Assembly: GCA_964545075.1 (NCBI GenBank)
Contig: CAZJFS010000083.1
Span: 1 to 18,730 of the forward strand
DNA length: 18,730 nucleotides
Source of the DNA: DAOPXV01 sp035352535
Lineage (GTDB): Bacteria; Muiribacteriota; UBA9980
Direction of reading: 5' to 3'
Positions within the stretch are counted from its first letter, which is position 1. Each line of letters begins with the position of its first letter. The notes under the pieces were generated by a model. The model did no database searches, had not been told where the DNA came from, and saw only the letters and a list, made by a program, of their open reading frames with translations. Positions 9,401 to 14,144 of the stretch are shown here, piece after piece. A program made the position numbers and the translations under genes.

Positions 9401-10850
9401 GGAGGTATGCGCGACCGAGACCGAAATTTTTTATTTTGGGCTCCGTTACGTCCTGGAATACCTGGACGGCTTCGTCAGAGCGGCCGGCGTTGATGAGGGC
9501 CTCGCCCTTTTTCTCGAGGGCTTTATCCTTGTTGATAGTTTCGCCGGTAGGAAGTTCGAATTCGGCTTTGCCTTCTGATTCGAGCTTCGCGACTATAGTG
9601 TCGGCTTTTTTCTTGGCGATGTCGAGTTTATTTGGATCTTCTTTCGCCAGTTCCGAAGCGTTCTTCAAAAGAGCTGCGGCGATATGTTTATCTCTGCCGG
9701 CTATTTTGTCGTTAGCGTCGGCTTCGAGATTTTCGACGGCCTTGAAACCTTCGTCATATTCCTTCTTGGCTGACGCGTCGAGCGTCGATGCCTGGATCGC
9801 CTGATAAGCGGCCATCAGCGAGGGCGCGTTGGCAGCCGTCGCTGTGGGTGAAGAAACCTTGTTTTTGTATATATCGCCGAGATTGCTTGAAACGAGGCTA
9901 TAAGCTATCTTGGCATCTTTGTATGCGTCTTTATTGTCGGTGTCTTTTTTTGCGTCGGCGGCTTCGCCTGCGAGAACTGTCTTCAATTTATCTTTTGCGT
10001 CTTTAACGCTGGTTTCGTTTTGACGTTTACCGTCGGAGGCCACGAGCGCGAGGATTTCTTTGAGTTTTTCAACCAGAGGTGCGTTCGCGCTAAATTCGGC
10101 GTTATTTTTAAATATTATTTCGAGGCCTTCAATGAGCTTTTTGAGCTCGCTTACTTTTGCGGTTCCGAGAACGGCGTCTTTATAAGCGTTTTCAAGCTGG
10201 GCGGGATCGGTGAGCGTGCGGGTGTTTAAAATCGTCTGTTGCTTGGTTTTTATATCAGCGGCGACTTCATCGAGTTTCTTAACGAAGGAAGTGCTGTTTT
10301 TGCGAGCTGCCTCTTCGCTTTTGAATACGCCGGCATCGACGTCTTTTTTATTGTCTCCATAAATAAGGGCATACGCCGTCGTCCTGGGATCGGCATTACG
10401 TTCCGTTATATTGTCGCCCGTTTTGACTTTGCCTATGAAAACCGAAAGTATTTCATTGGCGTCGCCCTGAGCTACAACTTTATAAGGTTTTATAAAGTTC
10501 TTTACTTTGAAAGTATAAGCCTGGCCGTCCTTGACCTTAAAATTGTTTTTAGGGTCAGCCGGCTTGGCCGGATCAGCAGGATCGAGGTCCGTGTCGGGAA
10601 CCTGAACGCCATCGGCGTCGACGAGTTTTACGGTATATTCTTTATTGGTAGCCTGGAATGCTACACCTGGAGCCGCTGATGCCGAGGAGGCTATGTTACC
10701 GGAAATGGTTGCCGGTGTTGTTGTGTCAGCGGGGATGATGCTTCCGCCGCCGCCACCACCACCGCCACCGCAGCCTATAAGAAGCGACAACATGAAGATG
10801 ATTCCCAGAAGTGAAACTAAACTTTTGGAATTGAAACGTTTGTTAGTCAT
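1..10850 (-). CDS. Giant multidomain surface lipoprotein (3' end beyond window)
   Basis: A single frame stays open from the ATG at 10850 to the window edge, giving 3616 codons with no stop. The start is set by a strong Shine-Dalgarno AAGGGAGGT five bases upstream. Residues 1-27 form a lipoprotein signal (basic start, hydrophobic core, lipobox L24-I-G-C27), followed by nine glycines, so the mature protein should be lipid-anchored to a membrane and probably exposed outside. Domains in order: helical, TPR-like region (about 40-1000); two Ig-like domains (about 1005-1255) and a linker; six IPT/TIG-like repeats (about 1416-2170); ten FN3-like repeats, a CHB_HEX_C/Fn3_assoc-like module and an eleventh FN3-like repeat (about 2175-3372); one more beta domain and two further CHB_HEX_C-like modules (3372 to edge). 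The extracellular beta-repeat types suggest adhesion, scaffolding or polysaccharide contact, but this is inference; no catalytic domain was recognised. The gene is transcribed away from the MFS gene. Existence is certain; function is unknown. Confidence 0.93.
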   Translation of the reverse strand, partial: MTNKRFNSKSLVSLLGIIFMLSLLIGCGGGGGGGGGSIIPADTTTPATISGNIASSASAAPGVAFQATNKEYTVKLVDADGVQVPDTDLDPADPAKPADPKNNFKVKDGQAYTFKVKNFIKPYKVVAQGDANEILSVFIGKVKTGDNITERNADPRTTAYALIYGDNKKDVDAGVFKSEEAARKNSTSFVKKLDEVAADIKTKQQTILNTRTLTDPAQLENAYKDAVLGTAKVSELKKLIEGLEIIFKNNAEFSANAPLVEKLKEILALVASDGKRQNETSVKDAKDKLKTVLAGEAADAKKDTDNKDAYKDAKIAYSLVSSNLGDIYKNKVSSPTATAANAPSLMAAYQAIQASTLDASAKKEYDEGFKAVENLEADANDKIAGRDKHIAAALLKNASELAKEDPNKLDIAKKKADTIVAKLESEGKAEFELPTGETINKDKALEKKGEALINAGRSDEAVQVFQDVTEPKIKNFGLGRAYLQLNDLENAYNNLKDAVKEVINASNTANGGSDARRGLEEKFNKINEALFAFAAIIDKIQNDLNFATLKNTIQSQEKNDKVLETADAGKIIGSIKPTTNLYQVGKTFVDQKKLGQNIVDIKTEADPLLLKFENARKLILKANDFLEKAKSTAVPEILIGSVDTPQADTVLKYLNDAKVMFEELSANATLAVQLRGQARYNVAVIYLNRYRALQLIKIQDSSLLAEAKKLLYDIQASINEDSYTGLEFSVDELIRNIEKIETESEGIVGTINALFAEAEKIRKRADSLREDKQNDEAIAEYNKSFSQYDQAFKSNDASINAKMREAALYFSGHCKFYVYMLMTVKDETVKNAAIERFKLFLLKFPNSDFSYSVQDMLNNINNLLSDKINPGVEFDKAKSLMDKLRFLYKNNATTTEIEAAFPVVEKILRAIAVDNATDAKYLGAVTGTDNMNNFRANAKFMLAILYMERYVIPRMKEIKYKNLAIQIYNELLFQNSEQPFIPDVKRFIAQLQNDGKPVEEFQEGRPIITDVMVNPPMIELDKAVAAITITVSANAMVPDTLEGDLKVVKVIGEVKQFGNAVFISGDATKPLVIELTRDAVKKSKWNGSFSINQPAPGSYDFIITASTADGKKAVMVNNYVVKPKAAFASIEKIEALAGQGTTIFKVFANIIPQASFNAAPGNYTDAYVTLMQPEVTNVAAAVDAKFMQSLDFARPIKLDRDSADPKAFILDLAKAFPELKEGNYIFLFKLVNLNPADPDMSLNAPVNVKPFNFMIKREIDGAVKDIVLPLYNKILAILGDSSRTAEDRIAEYEKMYADVMSAEHRALLVKALRVLGTTGKIKLFNAATPEFEIISSDMIKVRAPWQIEGTYIEDLPSGIVTPDGTPILPPGKKGFILRSFVIDDAHKFVKRFVGVEAWLLSEGGSTTGAMGAVTKPQVMISEIAGKAVPPAAITPVDIQISADVPFILVKGTGFKPLMPEHKRVLQLSGPAFQFPMVLADSGSFNWSDNDIRFDSGKLKGLKDVYMVELFDSQFGLLASVPIRFATTTAAFNANVYIFELQNGEKIAPAFGLSRPFEVDKTKDLIIKGDKMMPAAGVKYALVCYSSPVTTTSGTTTATSNVQPIKIELLTSDDTANWTLNKITLKADVMKAKALIPNVGSALTIVQVGGIQQSSMFQVVFFDQAFDANNQKPAIITSVNGYDAQSVVNLDRPAGVSSIDLSVVGQNFSAPSRRHLDLVFQLPLGAVNIPLVDSFDTVNWTDTFLKAKLDFTRQVPVIIAGQVAGNIGDYFTQYPAGLIIVDDMLGKPVTPTMVPIKFVAGTQNMPVITKVNGLEFFGTPIPIEVPLNVTLANLDLKFEGQNFGTASPTRVLFMKPQPSPTNPVPASIQLMSPNWSNNFIGATTPLTSTLYGVSNIAIFEAVTTPVAGTAVTSTTLGPLGWKQISKDIMIEVKKPGATTTIDAKITKIRVFSSSNAIPQEFDPAQTVKVPFDAVGIQLIGEKLKALNGNFRILFMRMKGTVEQKYVNDSNSANWTDTMIDLKIDPADKRFGLFEMFIVDPILGNKIISNIVNLDVQQSQTGAVINMINGIPVQPGIALMLKPDFTELVINGNNFGANADGKLKVMFEPMADPNNQAPKPVQLPNTSWTATDIKVTKPADTTIKLTRGFIGIIDSTTGMKACPTVQVSFGDAGNAANIPMVNGLMYDTARKVLKWDPIVSATTTQVYQFIITVDGTTFTVPTMVYEFPVTNLIDGPHTTQVQAQIPGSYPPVVGPLSAPVTFTTAGGAQTNNIPAVTGIFYDPNMKTVRWQPVQPITTTTTGTATGGTVITDTTAIVQPAYMKPFAYMIRLDGTMLQNPVYNTEFFVGNLPGGDHKIEIQAMVPDTYPPQVGPFSAPYPFNIGGATNTVPAPAGLIYDAATKSLKWNPVTLPATTAAGTAVSAAAAAMYMLRVDGTVYGPLSMTQFTLPAAFPGGAHFADVAAQVPGTYPPQVGPYSAQINFTLDGGTASTLPAVQGFLYDAATKKLKWQAVVPPAATAGTPAPVYVYMIMIDGMKIGAPVSGTEYPVDYLINGTHKAQIQVQVPGSNPLQAGPWSPATSPLIFEVGTTGGLAVPIPAGLAYDITAKKIKWQAVVPPAGVTPAPIYVYNVMIDGIVQATPVEVPEFTLLTVPAGMHVAQVQALVKDSVPAAISIWSTPLNFSAEGTGTTAVPAVGGLVFDATAKKLKWNAVPPPTVAPGTTAAIAYLYMLMIDSTMYGPFNMTEFQVPATLVGSHNAQVRAQFPSSDPMAPMVFGPWAPVPALVFNLETGTNALPGVTGVLYDATSNKLKWNAVTLASIPATSMFYNVKLDGAVVGNMIPMTEFYLPTTVMTGSHSAQVQLTVTSTTAAPLAGPWSPEPPLQIGTPVAGTIPAVGGLFYEMATNKLKWQALPTTTAGVIYQYNVKIDDVLYPAGNMVEFMLPSTVTNGLHYAQVQATLPAVAPATAQMGPWSPEPMLQFNVGTTTTGLPAVTGVMYDQPTNKIKWQAVTVANLPTGAVVAYNVMFDNGASMSAGPVLEFMVPAAMTAGNHTVQVQAAIPALATGTAAQVGPWSPTPALNFTVGGTTTLPAVTGLAYNDATKKLTWNTVTPPATGGTVSYMVMIDNQAAIPVSTPEYILPTAIINGTHAASVFVRITPTTGIAQDGTPANLSFNVGGTVTNLTLTFDKLSGNYPSVPATGLEIFITPAPADAKVWYTNDGSDPKTSTTVITATVGGQIRVLVPANQAQYKINAVAHLNGLFGTSVMHTYNTTSGGTTTLPAAVTGVMYDSATNKIMWQPVIPPTGVTPVPIYEYVVKIDANEYPAGMMIEYPVPTAITGGPHSYQVAAKVSGTTTIGPWSPATAGSFTVAGGTPTGSVTSISATNGNITLVVSPTPTVAPTLGDFFVEQSLDNGAYVQITPTTINSAVASMNVSLAVMPVTPGSIVINGKYHVKYKNGAFSSDATFTVQPTGGTAPAQPTIVSTDMSTPGSALAHITITAAAGAQIKYSTSSTTNGDVPVAPAAPSTMTAVNSPVTIDLPVGTKMHVAAVAVLNNVNSTPATSFFNNYQTPTATAPGAPVFSPDAIATPGTAAMSVTITAPAGAMVKFSTMITNDGTEP
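735..4330 (-). repeat. Array of eleven fibronectin type III-like repeats in the giant lipoprotein
   Basis: Eleven repeats follow one plan: PAVTGLxYDxATxKLKW (strands A-B), a segment like YMVMIDG (strand C), a [TPV]E[FY] motif, GxHxAQVQA (strands E-F) and usually GPWSP (strand G). The conserved Trp codons of KW end at 4274, 3989, 3641, 3332, 3026, 2735, 2426, 2135, 1844, 1544 and 971. Spacing is 95, 116, 103, 102, 97, 103, 97, 97 and 100 residues, then 191 where a CHB_HEX_C-like module sits between repeats 10 and 11. Repeat 2 is longest because of a Thr-rich insertion. Repeat 5 has SIWSTP for GPWSP, and repeat 10 lacks that strand motif altogether. The pattern points to expansion by internal duplication. 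Confidence 0.8.
1030..1327 (-). repeat. CHB_HEX_C/Fn3_assoc-like module 1 between FN3-like repeats 10 and 11
   Basis: About 99 residues (near 3175-3274) contain SGNYP at the start, VWYTNDGSDP in the middle (W3212, then Y-T-N-D-G-S-D-P) and a closing strand YKINAVAHLNG. This is the pattern of the chitobiase/beta-hexosaminidase C-terminal domain family (Pfam CHB_HEX_C_1 and Fn3_assoc), in which Y-T-x-D-G-[ST]-x-P is the signature. Such modules accompany secreted carbohydrate-active and surface proteins. The module stands alone here, with no hydrolase attached. Confidence 0.7.
4345..6605 (-). repeat. Six IPT/TIG-like Ig-fold repeats in the giant lipoprotein
   Basis: Six divergent repeats share an opening like ITxVNG, a central strand of the form hydrophobic-x-G-x-N-F (KGTGF, VGQNFS, EGQNFG, NGNNFG and weaker KGDKM and IGEKL), and a late NW[TS] motif. 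The conserved Trp codons lie at 6393-6395, 6000-6002, 5634-5636, 5229-5231, 4812-4814 and 4473-4475, so spacing is 131, 122, 135, 139 and 113 residues. The G-x-N-F strand is the hallmark of IPT/TIG domains, found in cell-surface receptors and adhesins. The NW[TS]-acidic motif is a feature of this array that I do not know from the family in general. Confidence 0.65.
7870..10730 (-). other. Helical TPR-like N-terminal region of the giant lipoprotein
   Basis: About 950 residues after the lipobox are rich in Ala, Lys, Glu, Asp and Leu and read as helix pairs. The clearest TPR-like units are near residues 446-504 (AGRSDEAVQVFQDV, then LGRAYLQLNDLENAYNNL), 671-714 (ARYNVAVIYLNRYRAL), 800-856 (a BamD/YbgF-like stretch ending KFPNSDFSYSVQDML) and 937-991 (AKFMLAILYMERY, then AIQIYNELL). 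TPR helices usually bind protein partners, so this end nearest the membrane may dock to another envelope protein. Between the TPR-like units there is low-complexity charged helix that could be coiled coil. The assignment rests on eye-matched pattern only. Confidence 0.6.
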
Positions 10851-10854
10851 TACT

Positions 10855-10863
10855 ACCTCCCTT
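10855..10863 (-). promoter_or_regulatory. Strong ribosome binding site of the giant lipoprotein gene
   Basis: Read on the minus strand, AAGGGAGGT ends five bases before the ATG at 10850. It is a near-perfect Shine-Dalgarno match and fixes the start that gives an intact lipoprotein signal. Confidence 0.9.
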
Positions 10864-10898
10864 GAATATTTTTCCCTTGATTTTTTAGAGTAAAAATA

Positions 10899-10950
10899 AA
10901 AAAAATATCGCTTTGAAGCTTTTAAAAAAGCTTCAAAGCGATATTTTTTT
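10899..10950 (-). terminator. Perfect 25-bp inverted repeat in the leader of the giant gene (attenuator-like)
   Basis: Bases 10899-10923 pair without mismatch with 10926-10950, leaving two central bases (a realistic loop would be four to six). The core reads CGCTTTGAAGCTTT. On the minus strand the right arm runs into eight T residues (10905-10898) and a further T-rich stretch, which is the form of an intrinsic terminator. The plus strand also has a T tract, so the element could act both ways. It lies about 50 bases upstream of the giant gene's ATG and downstream of its predicted promoter, not after any gene, so it could attenuate that transcript or insulate the divergent units. The structure is certain; the role is inferred. 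Confidence 0.7.
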
Positions 10951-11046
10951 AAAATTAAAATTATATGTTTTTGTCAAAATTCTCACCTGTAGAGAACAAT
11001 TATATTAACTAAACGAAAAGGATTGGTTATGTGCCCGTATGAAATT

Positions 11047-11075
11047 ATTCTAGCATCATAAATTATATTTGTCAA
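11047..11075 (-). promoter_or_regulatory. Predicted sigma-70 promoter of the giant lipoprotein gene
   Basis: On the minus strand, a consensus TTGACA (11075-11070) is followed after exactly 17 bases by TAGAAT (11052-11047). Transcription would start near 11040 and give a leader of about 190 bases that contains the inverted repeat at 10899-10950. Confidence 0.65.
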
Positions 11076-11143
11076 CTTTTTTTTGAGATTTTATTTAGCT
11101 TGTAGATTATCAGCCATGGCCTGTTTTCAAATTTCAATTGTTA

Positions 11144-11171
11144 TTGAATACTTATTGTTTAAGCTTATAAT
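11144..11171 (+). promoter_or_regulatory. Predicted promoter of the MFS transporter gene
   Basis: TTGAAT (11144-11149) and a perfect TATAAT (11166-11171) are separated by 16 bases. The start would lie near 11178 and the leader would be about 34 bases. The -35 elements of the two divergent promoters are about 70 bases apart. The rest of the 361-base gap between the start codons is AT-rich and holds no further gene that I can see. Confidence 0.55.
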
Positions 11172-11211
11172 ATATCTTTATATTTCTAATTTGTTCTGGT
11201 AGAATATACCC

Positions 11212-12585
11212 ATGGATGAGAAAAAAACGGTTTTAATTATTGCGATGCTGTCGGCGTTTATAACGCCATTTAACGGCTCGTCCGTAAATATAGCGCTTCC
11301 TGCTATAAAAGAAGAATTTTCAGCCAGCGTCGGAATGCTCGGCTGGGTCGCCATGTCTTATCTTCTGACGTCAGCCATATTTTTAATACCTTTCGGAAGA
11401 CTCGGTGATATTTATGGCAGAAAAAAGATATTTGTTTCCGGAATTTCCATATTCACTCTGGCTTCCGTTCTTGCTCTGACTTGCACATCGATAAATCAGC
11501 TTATAGTTTTCAGGGTTTTTCAGGGCATCGGTTCTTCGATGGTTTTCGGTACTTCAATGGCTATCTTAACCTCGGTTTATCCGCTGAACGAGCGCGGAAA
11601 GGCGTTTGGAATGTCCGTGGCTTCCACATATACCGGGCTTTCAGCGGGTCCATTCATCGGCGGTATGTTGACGCAGTATTTAGGCTGGCGCAGCGTTTTC
11701 GCGGTCGTTGCTATTCTGGGCGTTCCCGCTATAGTTCTTGCCGTATTCAAATTAAAAGGCGAGTTCGCCGATGCCAGAAATGAAAAATTCGATCTGGCGG
11801 GTTCCATTTTATACTGTCTTATGTTTTCGGTCCTGATGTACGGCCTTTCGATCCTTCCGGAAAAAAACGGAATCATTTTAATGGCTATCGGGACGCTTCT
11901 TTTCGCGGCGTTCATAAAATTCGAGATTGCATCGGAAAGCCCCATATTCAACGTTTCTCTTTTTATGAATAATCGTGTATTCGCTTTTTCTAATATTGCC
12001 GCGCTCATACATTACAGCGCGACTTTCGGCATAACTTTTATTTTGAGCCTTTACCTTCAATACGTAAAAGGAATGGACCCGCATCATACCGGCCTTATTT
12101 TAATATCGCAGCCGATCGTTATGGCGCTTTTTTCGCCTTTGGCGGGAAGGCTTTCGGATCGGGTCGAACCCCGCTTTCTTTCATCGTTGGGAATGGGGCT
12201 TACGGCTGCCGGGCTTTTTTCATTCGTTTTTTTAAGCGAGACCACCAGTTTATTCATGATAGTCGTGACGCTGTTATTTATAGGGTTCGGCTATTCGTTA
12301 TTCTCCACTCCTAATACGAACGCCGTCATGAGTTCCGTAGAAAAGAAGTTCTATGGCGTCGCTTCCAGCACGCTTTCAACGATGAGGCTCGCCGGACAGA
12401 TGCTGAGCGTGGGCCTCGCATCATCGATTCTTGCGATGAACGTCGGAAATGCTAAGATGACTAGCGCCGTATTTCCTCAATTTCTTGTCGGAACAAGAAC
12501 CATATTTTCAATATTTTCAGTGCTTTGCGCTATCGGGATATTCCTTTCGCTCGTGCGCGGAAATCTGAGAAAGCAAAAACTGTAA
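11212..12585 (+). CDS. MFS exporter, DHA2 (EmrB/QacA-like) family
   Basis: This 457-residue, very hydrophobic protein should span the inner membrane many times (12 to 14 segments; DHA2 members have 14). Motif A is G62-R-L-G-D66-I-Y-G-R-K-K between the second and third segments. Motif B is R101-V-F-Q-G-I-G. The antiporter motif C is G146-P-F-I-G-G-M, which marks drug/H+ antiporters of the DHA type. N26-I-A-L-P near the start is also typical of EmrB/QacA proteins. The likely role is proton-driven export of a toxic or amphipathic compound; the substrate cannot be read from the sequence. Translation starts at an ATG with only a weak ribosome binding site. The gene diverges from the giant lipoprotein gene and is followed by a separate promoter before preT, so it is probably its own unit. 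Confidence 0.88.
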   Translation: MDEKKTVLIIAMLSAFITPFNGSSVNIALPAIKEEFSASVGMLGWVAMSYLLTSAIFLIPFGRLGDIYGRKKIFVSGISIFTLASVLALTCTSINQLIVFRVFQGIGSSMVFGTSMAILTSVYPLNERGKAFGMSVASTYTGLSAGPFIGGMLTQYLGWRSVFAVVAILGVPAIVLAVFKLKGEFADARNEKFDLAGSILYCLMFSVLMYGLSILPEKNGIILMAIGTLLFAAFIKFEIASESPIFNVSLFMNNRVFAFSNIAALIHYSATFGITFILSLYLQYVKGMDPHHTGLILISQPIVMALFSPLAGRLSDRVEPRFLSSLGMGLTAAGLFSFVFLSETTSLFMIVVTLLFIGFGYSLFSTPNTNAVMSSVEKKFYGVASSTLSTMRLAGQMLSVGLASSILAMNVGNAKMTSAVFPQFLVGTRTIFSIFSVLCAIGIFLSLVRGNLRKQKL

Positions 12586-12667
12586 TTGCATAATTTTGAA
12601 TATTCTGAAACGGATAACCGGTATGACGAAAAAAAATATATTTTCTTCATCCTTTTTTATATTTTTA

Positions 12668-12676
12668 TGGTATAAT
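12668..12676 (+). promoter_or_regulatory. Predicted extended -10 promoter of preT-preA
   Basis: TGG-TATAAT is a consensus extended -10 element. No good -35 is seen 16 to 18 bases upstream, as is usual for this class. The start would be near 12683, leaving a leader of about 113 bases before preT. No intrinsic terminator for the MFS gene is visible in the 210-base gap, so some read-through into preT is possible. Confidence 0.5.
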
Positions 12677-12795
12677 AATTATATCTTTTTTTTAAACGAC
12701 TTTTCAACCAATAGAAGAAACGAATTTAATTATGCTACTAAACAAGCCGGAATAGCTAATCTTTTTTGCTTAAACCAAAAATTTGAGGAGGAACC

Positions 12796-14142
12796 ATGCA
12801 GAAGAAATCTCCTAAGAAGGAATTCAGCGTAAAAAAGGAATTTGGACTTCACGACGCTCTCCGCGAGGCTGACAGGTGCTTATTGTGCCACGACGCTCCG
12901 TGCAGCAGCGGGTGCGCCGCCACGACCGACCCGGGAAAATTTATAAGACAGTTAAGATTCAGAAATATAAAGGGCGCCGCCAGGACAATCCGCAGAAACA
13001 ATATTCTGGCCGGCGTTTGCGCCGAGGTTTGCCCGACCTGCAAACTCTGCGTTGAAAAATGCTCGCGCACCGGAATCGACAGGCCGATTCAGATCAACGA
13101 TATCCAGCGCTTTCTTGCCGACTATCAGAATGAAATGAAAATAGATGTTTTCGACGCCCCCAAGCCGTTGAAAAAGAAAGTCGCCGTAATAGGCGCCGGT
13201 CCCTCGGGATTATCGTGCGCCGCCAATCTCGCTCTCGAAGGTTACGACGTAACGGTATTTGAAAAAAATAAAACCGCAGGCGGAGTTATGTCATGGGGCA
13301 TTCCCTATTATCGTTTAAGCCGCAAAACCCTTAGCCGCGACATCAAAGAAGTCGAAAGGCTCGGCGTTAAAATAAAATTGAACACTCCCGTCGAGGGGAA
13401 AAAAGCCGTCGAAAAATTATTGAAAGATGGTTTTTTATCGGTTTACATGTCGGCCGGGCTTACCACCGCTAATTTTTTAAGGATCGAAGGGTCTGATTTG
13501 AAAGGCGTTTTCACTTCGGTTGAGTTCCTGACGCTTGTGAATGATGAAAAGAACAGAGCCAAGGCCGAAACGATGGTAAAGGGAAAAAAGGTCGCCGTAA
13601 TAGGCGGCGGGTCCGTTGCCATGGATGCGGCTACTTCAGCTAAGATTCTCGGCGCCGAAAGAGTTTATTCCATATCGCTCGAAGCACTGAACGAACTTCC
13701 CGCCGACATCGAAGAGATCGAACTTGCGAATAAATATCACGTTATTTTCAAGCCCTCCACCCAGGTCACAAGGATCTCCGGCAAAGCCGGAAAGGTTTCC
13801 GGAATTTCGGGTTGTGAAATCGAATGGAAGGAAAAAGGAAAATTCGTTCCGGACAACGCCAGGCCGATAAAAGGCACCGACTTTTCGCATAACGTTGACG
13901 CCGTAATATTCGCCATTGGTTCGCGCGTCGGAAAAGAGGTCGTCGAAATGGCGGCCGACTCAAAGATAGCTCTCGCGAAAAATAATCTCGTGAAAATCGA
14001 CGCGAAATATGCCACCGCTATGAAAGGCGTTTTCGCCGGCGGAGATGTTGTTAACGGTGGAAACACCGTTGCATATGCCGTTTTTCAGGGGAAAAAGGCC
14101 GCCGAAGCGATACACGAATTCATATCAAAAGGGAGGCGTTAA
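12796..14142 (+). CDS. preT: NAD-dependent dihydropyrimidine dehydrogenase, PreT-type subunit
   Basis: The 448-residue flavoprotein matches the PreT/GltD-like family (E. coli PreT is about 412 residues). The N-terminal Fe-S domain has C28-L-L-C31, C36 and C40, then C75, C79, C82, C85 and C89. The spacing C28/C31/C36/C40/C79/C85/C89 equals that of the cluster ligands in mammalian dihydropyrimidine dehydrogenase, and Q104 lies near the place of its unusual Gln ligand. An FAD site (G133-A-G-P-S-G) and an NAD(P)H site (G270-G-G-S-V-A-M-D) follow, with a C-terminal FAD motif AGGDVVNGGNTV. In the family this subunit takes electrons from NADH through FAD and Fe-S clusters to PreA, which reduces uracil or thymine. 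GAGGAGG lies four bases before the ATG. The stop is two bases before preA, so the two are co-translated. A role as electron-bifurcating or other oxidoreductase partner cannot be excluded. Confidence 0.85.
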   Translation: MQKKSPKKEFSVKKEFGLHDALREADRCLLCHDAPCSSGCAATTDPGKFIRQLRFRNIKGAARTIRRNNILAGVCAEVCPTCKLCVEKCSRTGIDRPIQINDIQRFLADYQNEMKIDVFDAPKPLKKKVAVIGAGPSGLSCAANLALEGYDVTVFEKNKTAGGVMSWGIPYYRLSRKTLSRDIKEVERLGVKIKLNTPVEGKKAVEKLLKDGFLSVYMSAGLTTANFLRIEGSDLKGVFTSVEFLTLVNDEKNRAKAETMVKGKKVAVIGGGSVAMDAATSAKILGAERVYSISLEALNELPADIEEIELANKYHVIFKPSTQVTRISGKAGKVSGISGCEIEWKEKGKFVPDNARPIKGTDFSHNVDAVIFAIGSRVGKEVVEMAADSKIALAKNNLVKIDAKYATAMKGVFAGGDVVNGGNTVAYAVFQGKKAAEAIHEFISKGRR

Positions 14143-14144
14143 TA

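Noticed and set aside
1..10850. Tandem repeats read as a CRISPR array or satellite DNA
   Set aside because: The periodicity (about 290-310 bases) is that of protein domains in one open frame; the DNA copies are diverged and have no spacer-repeat structure.
10960..10965. Perfect TATAAT on the minus strand as an alternative -10 for the giant gene
   Set aside because: No acceptable -35 lies 16 to 18 bases upstream; the TTGACA nearby is only six bases away. The pair at 11047-11075 is far better.
12596..12832. Small 78-codon plus-strand frame between the MFS gene and preT
   Set aside because: It overlaps the preT ribosome binding site and start in another frame, has low-complexity Phe/Asn/Lys sequence from AT-rich DNA, and no Shine-Dalgarno.
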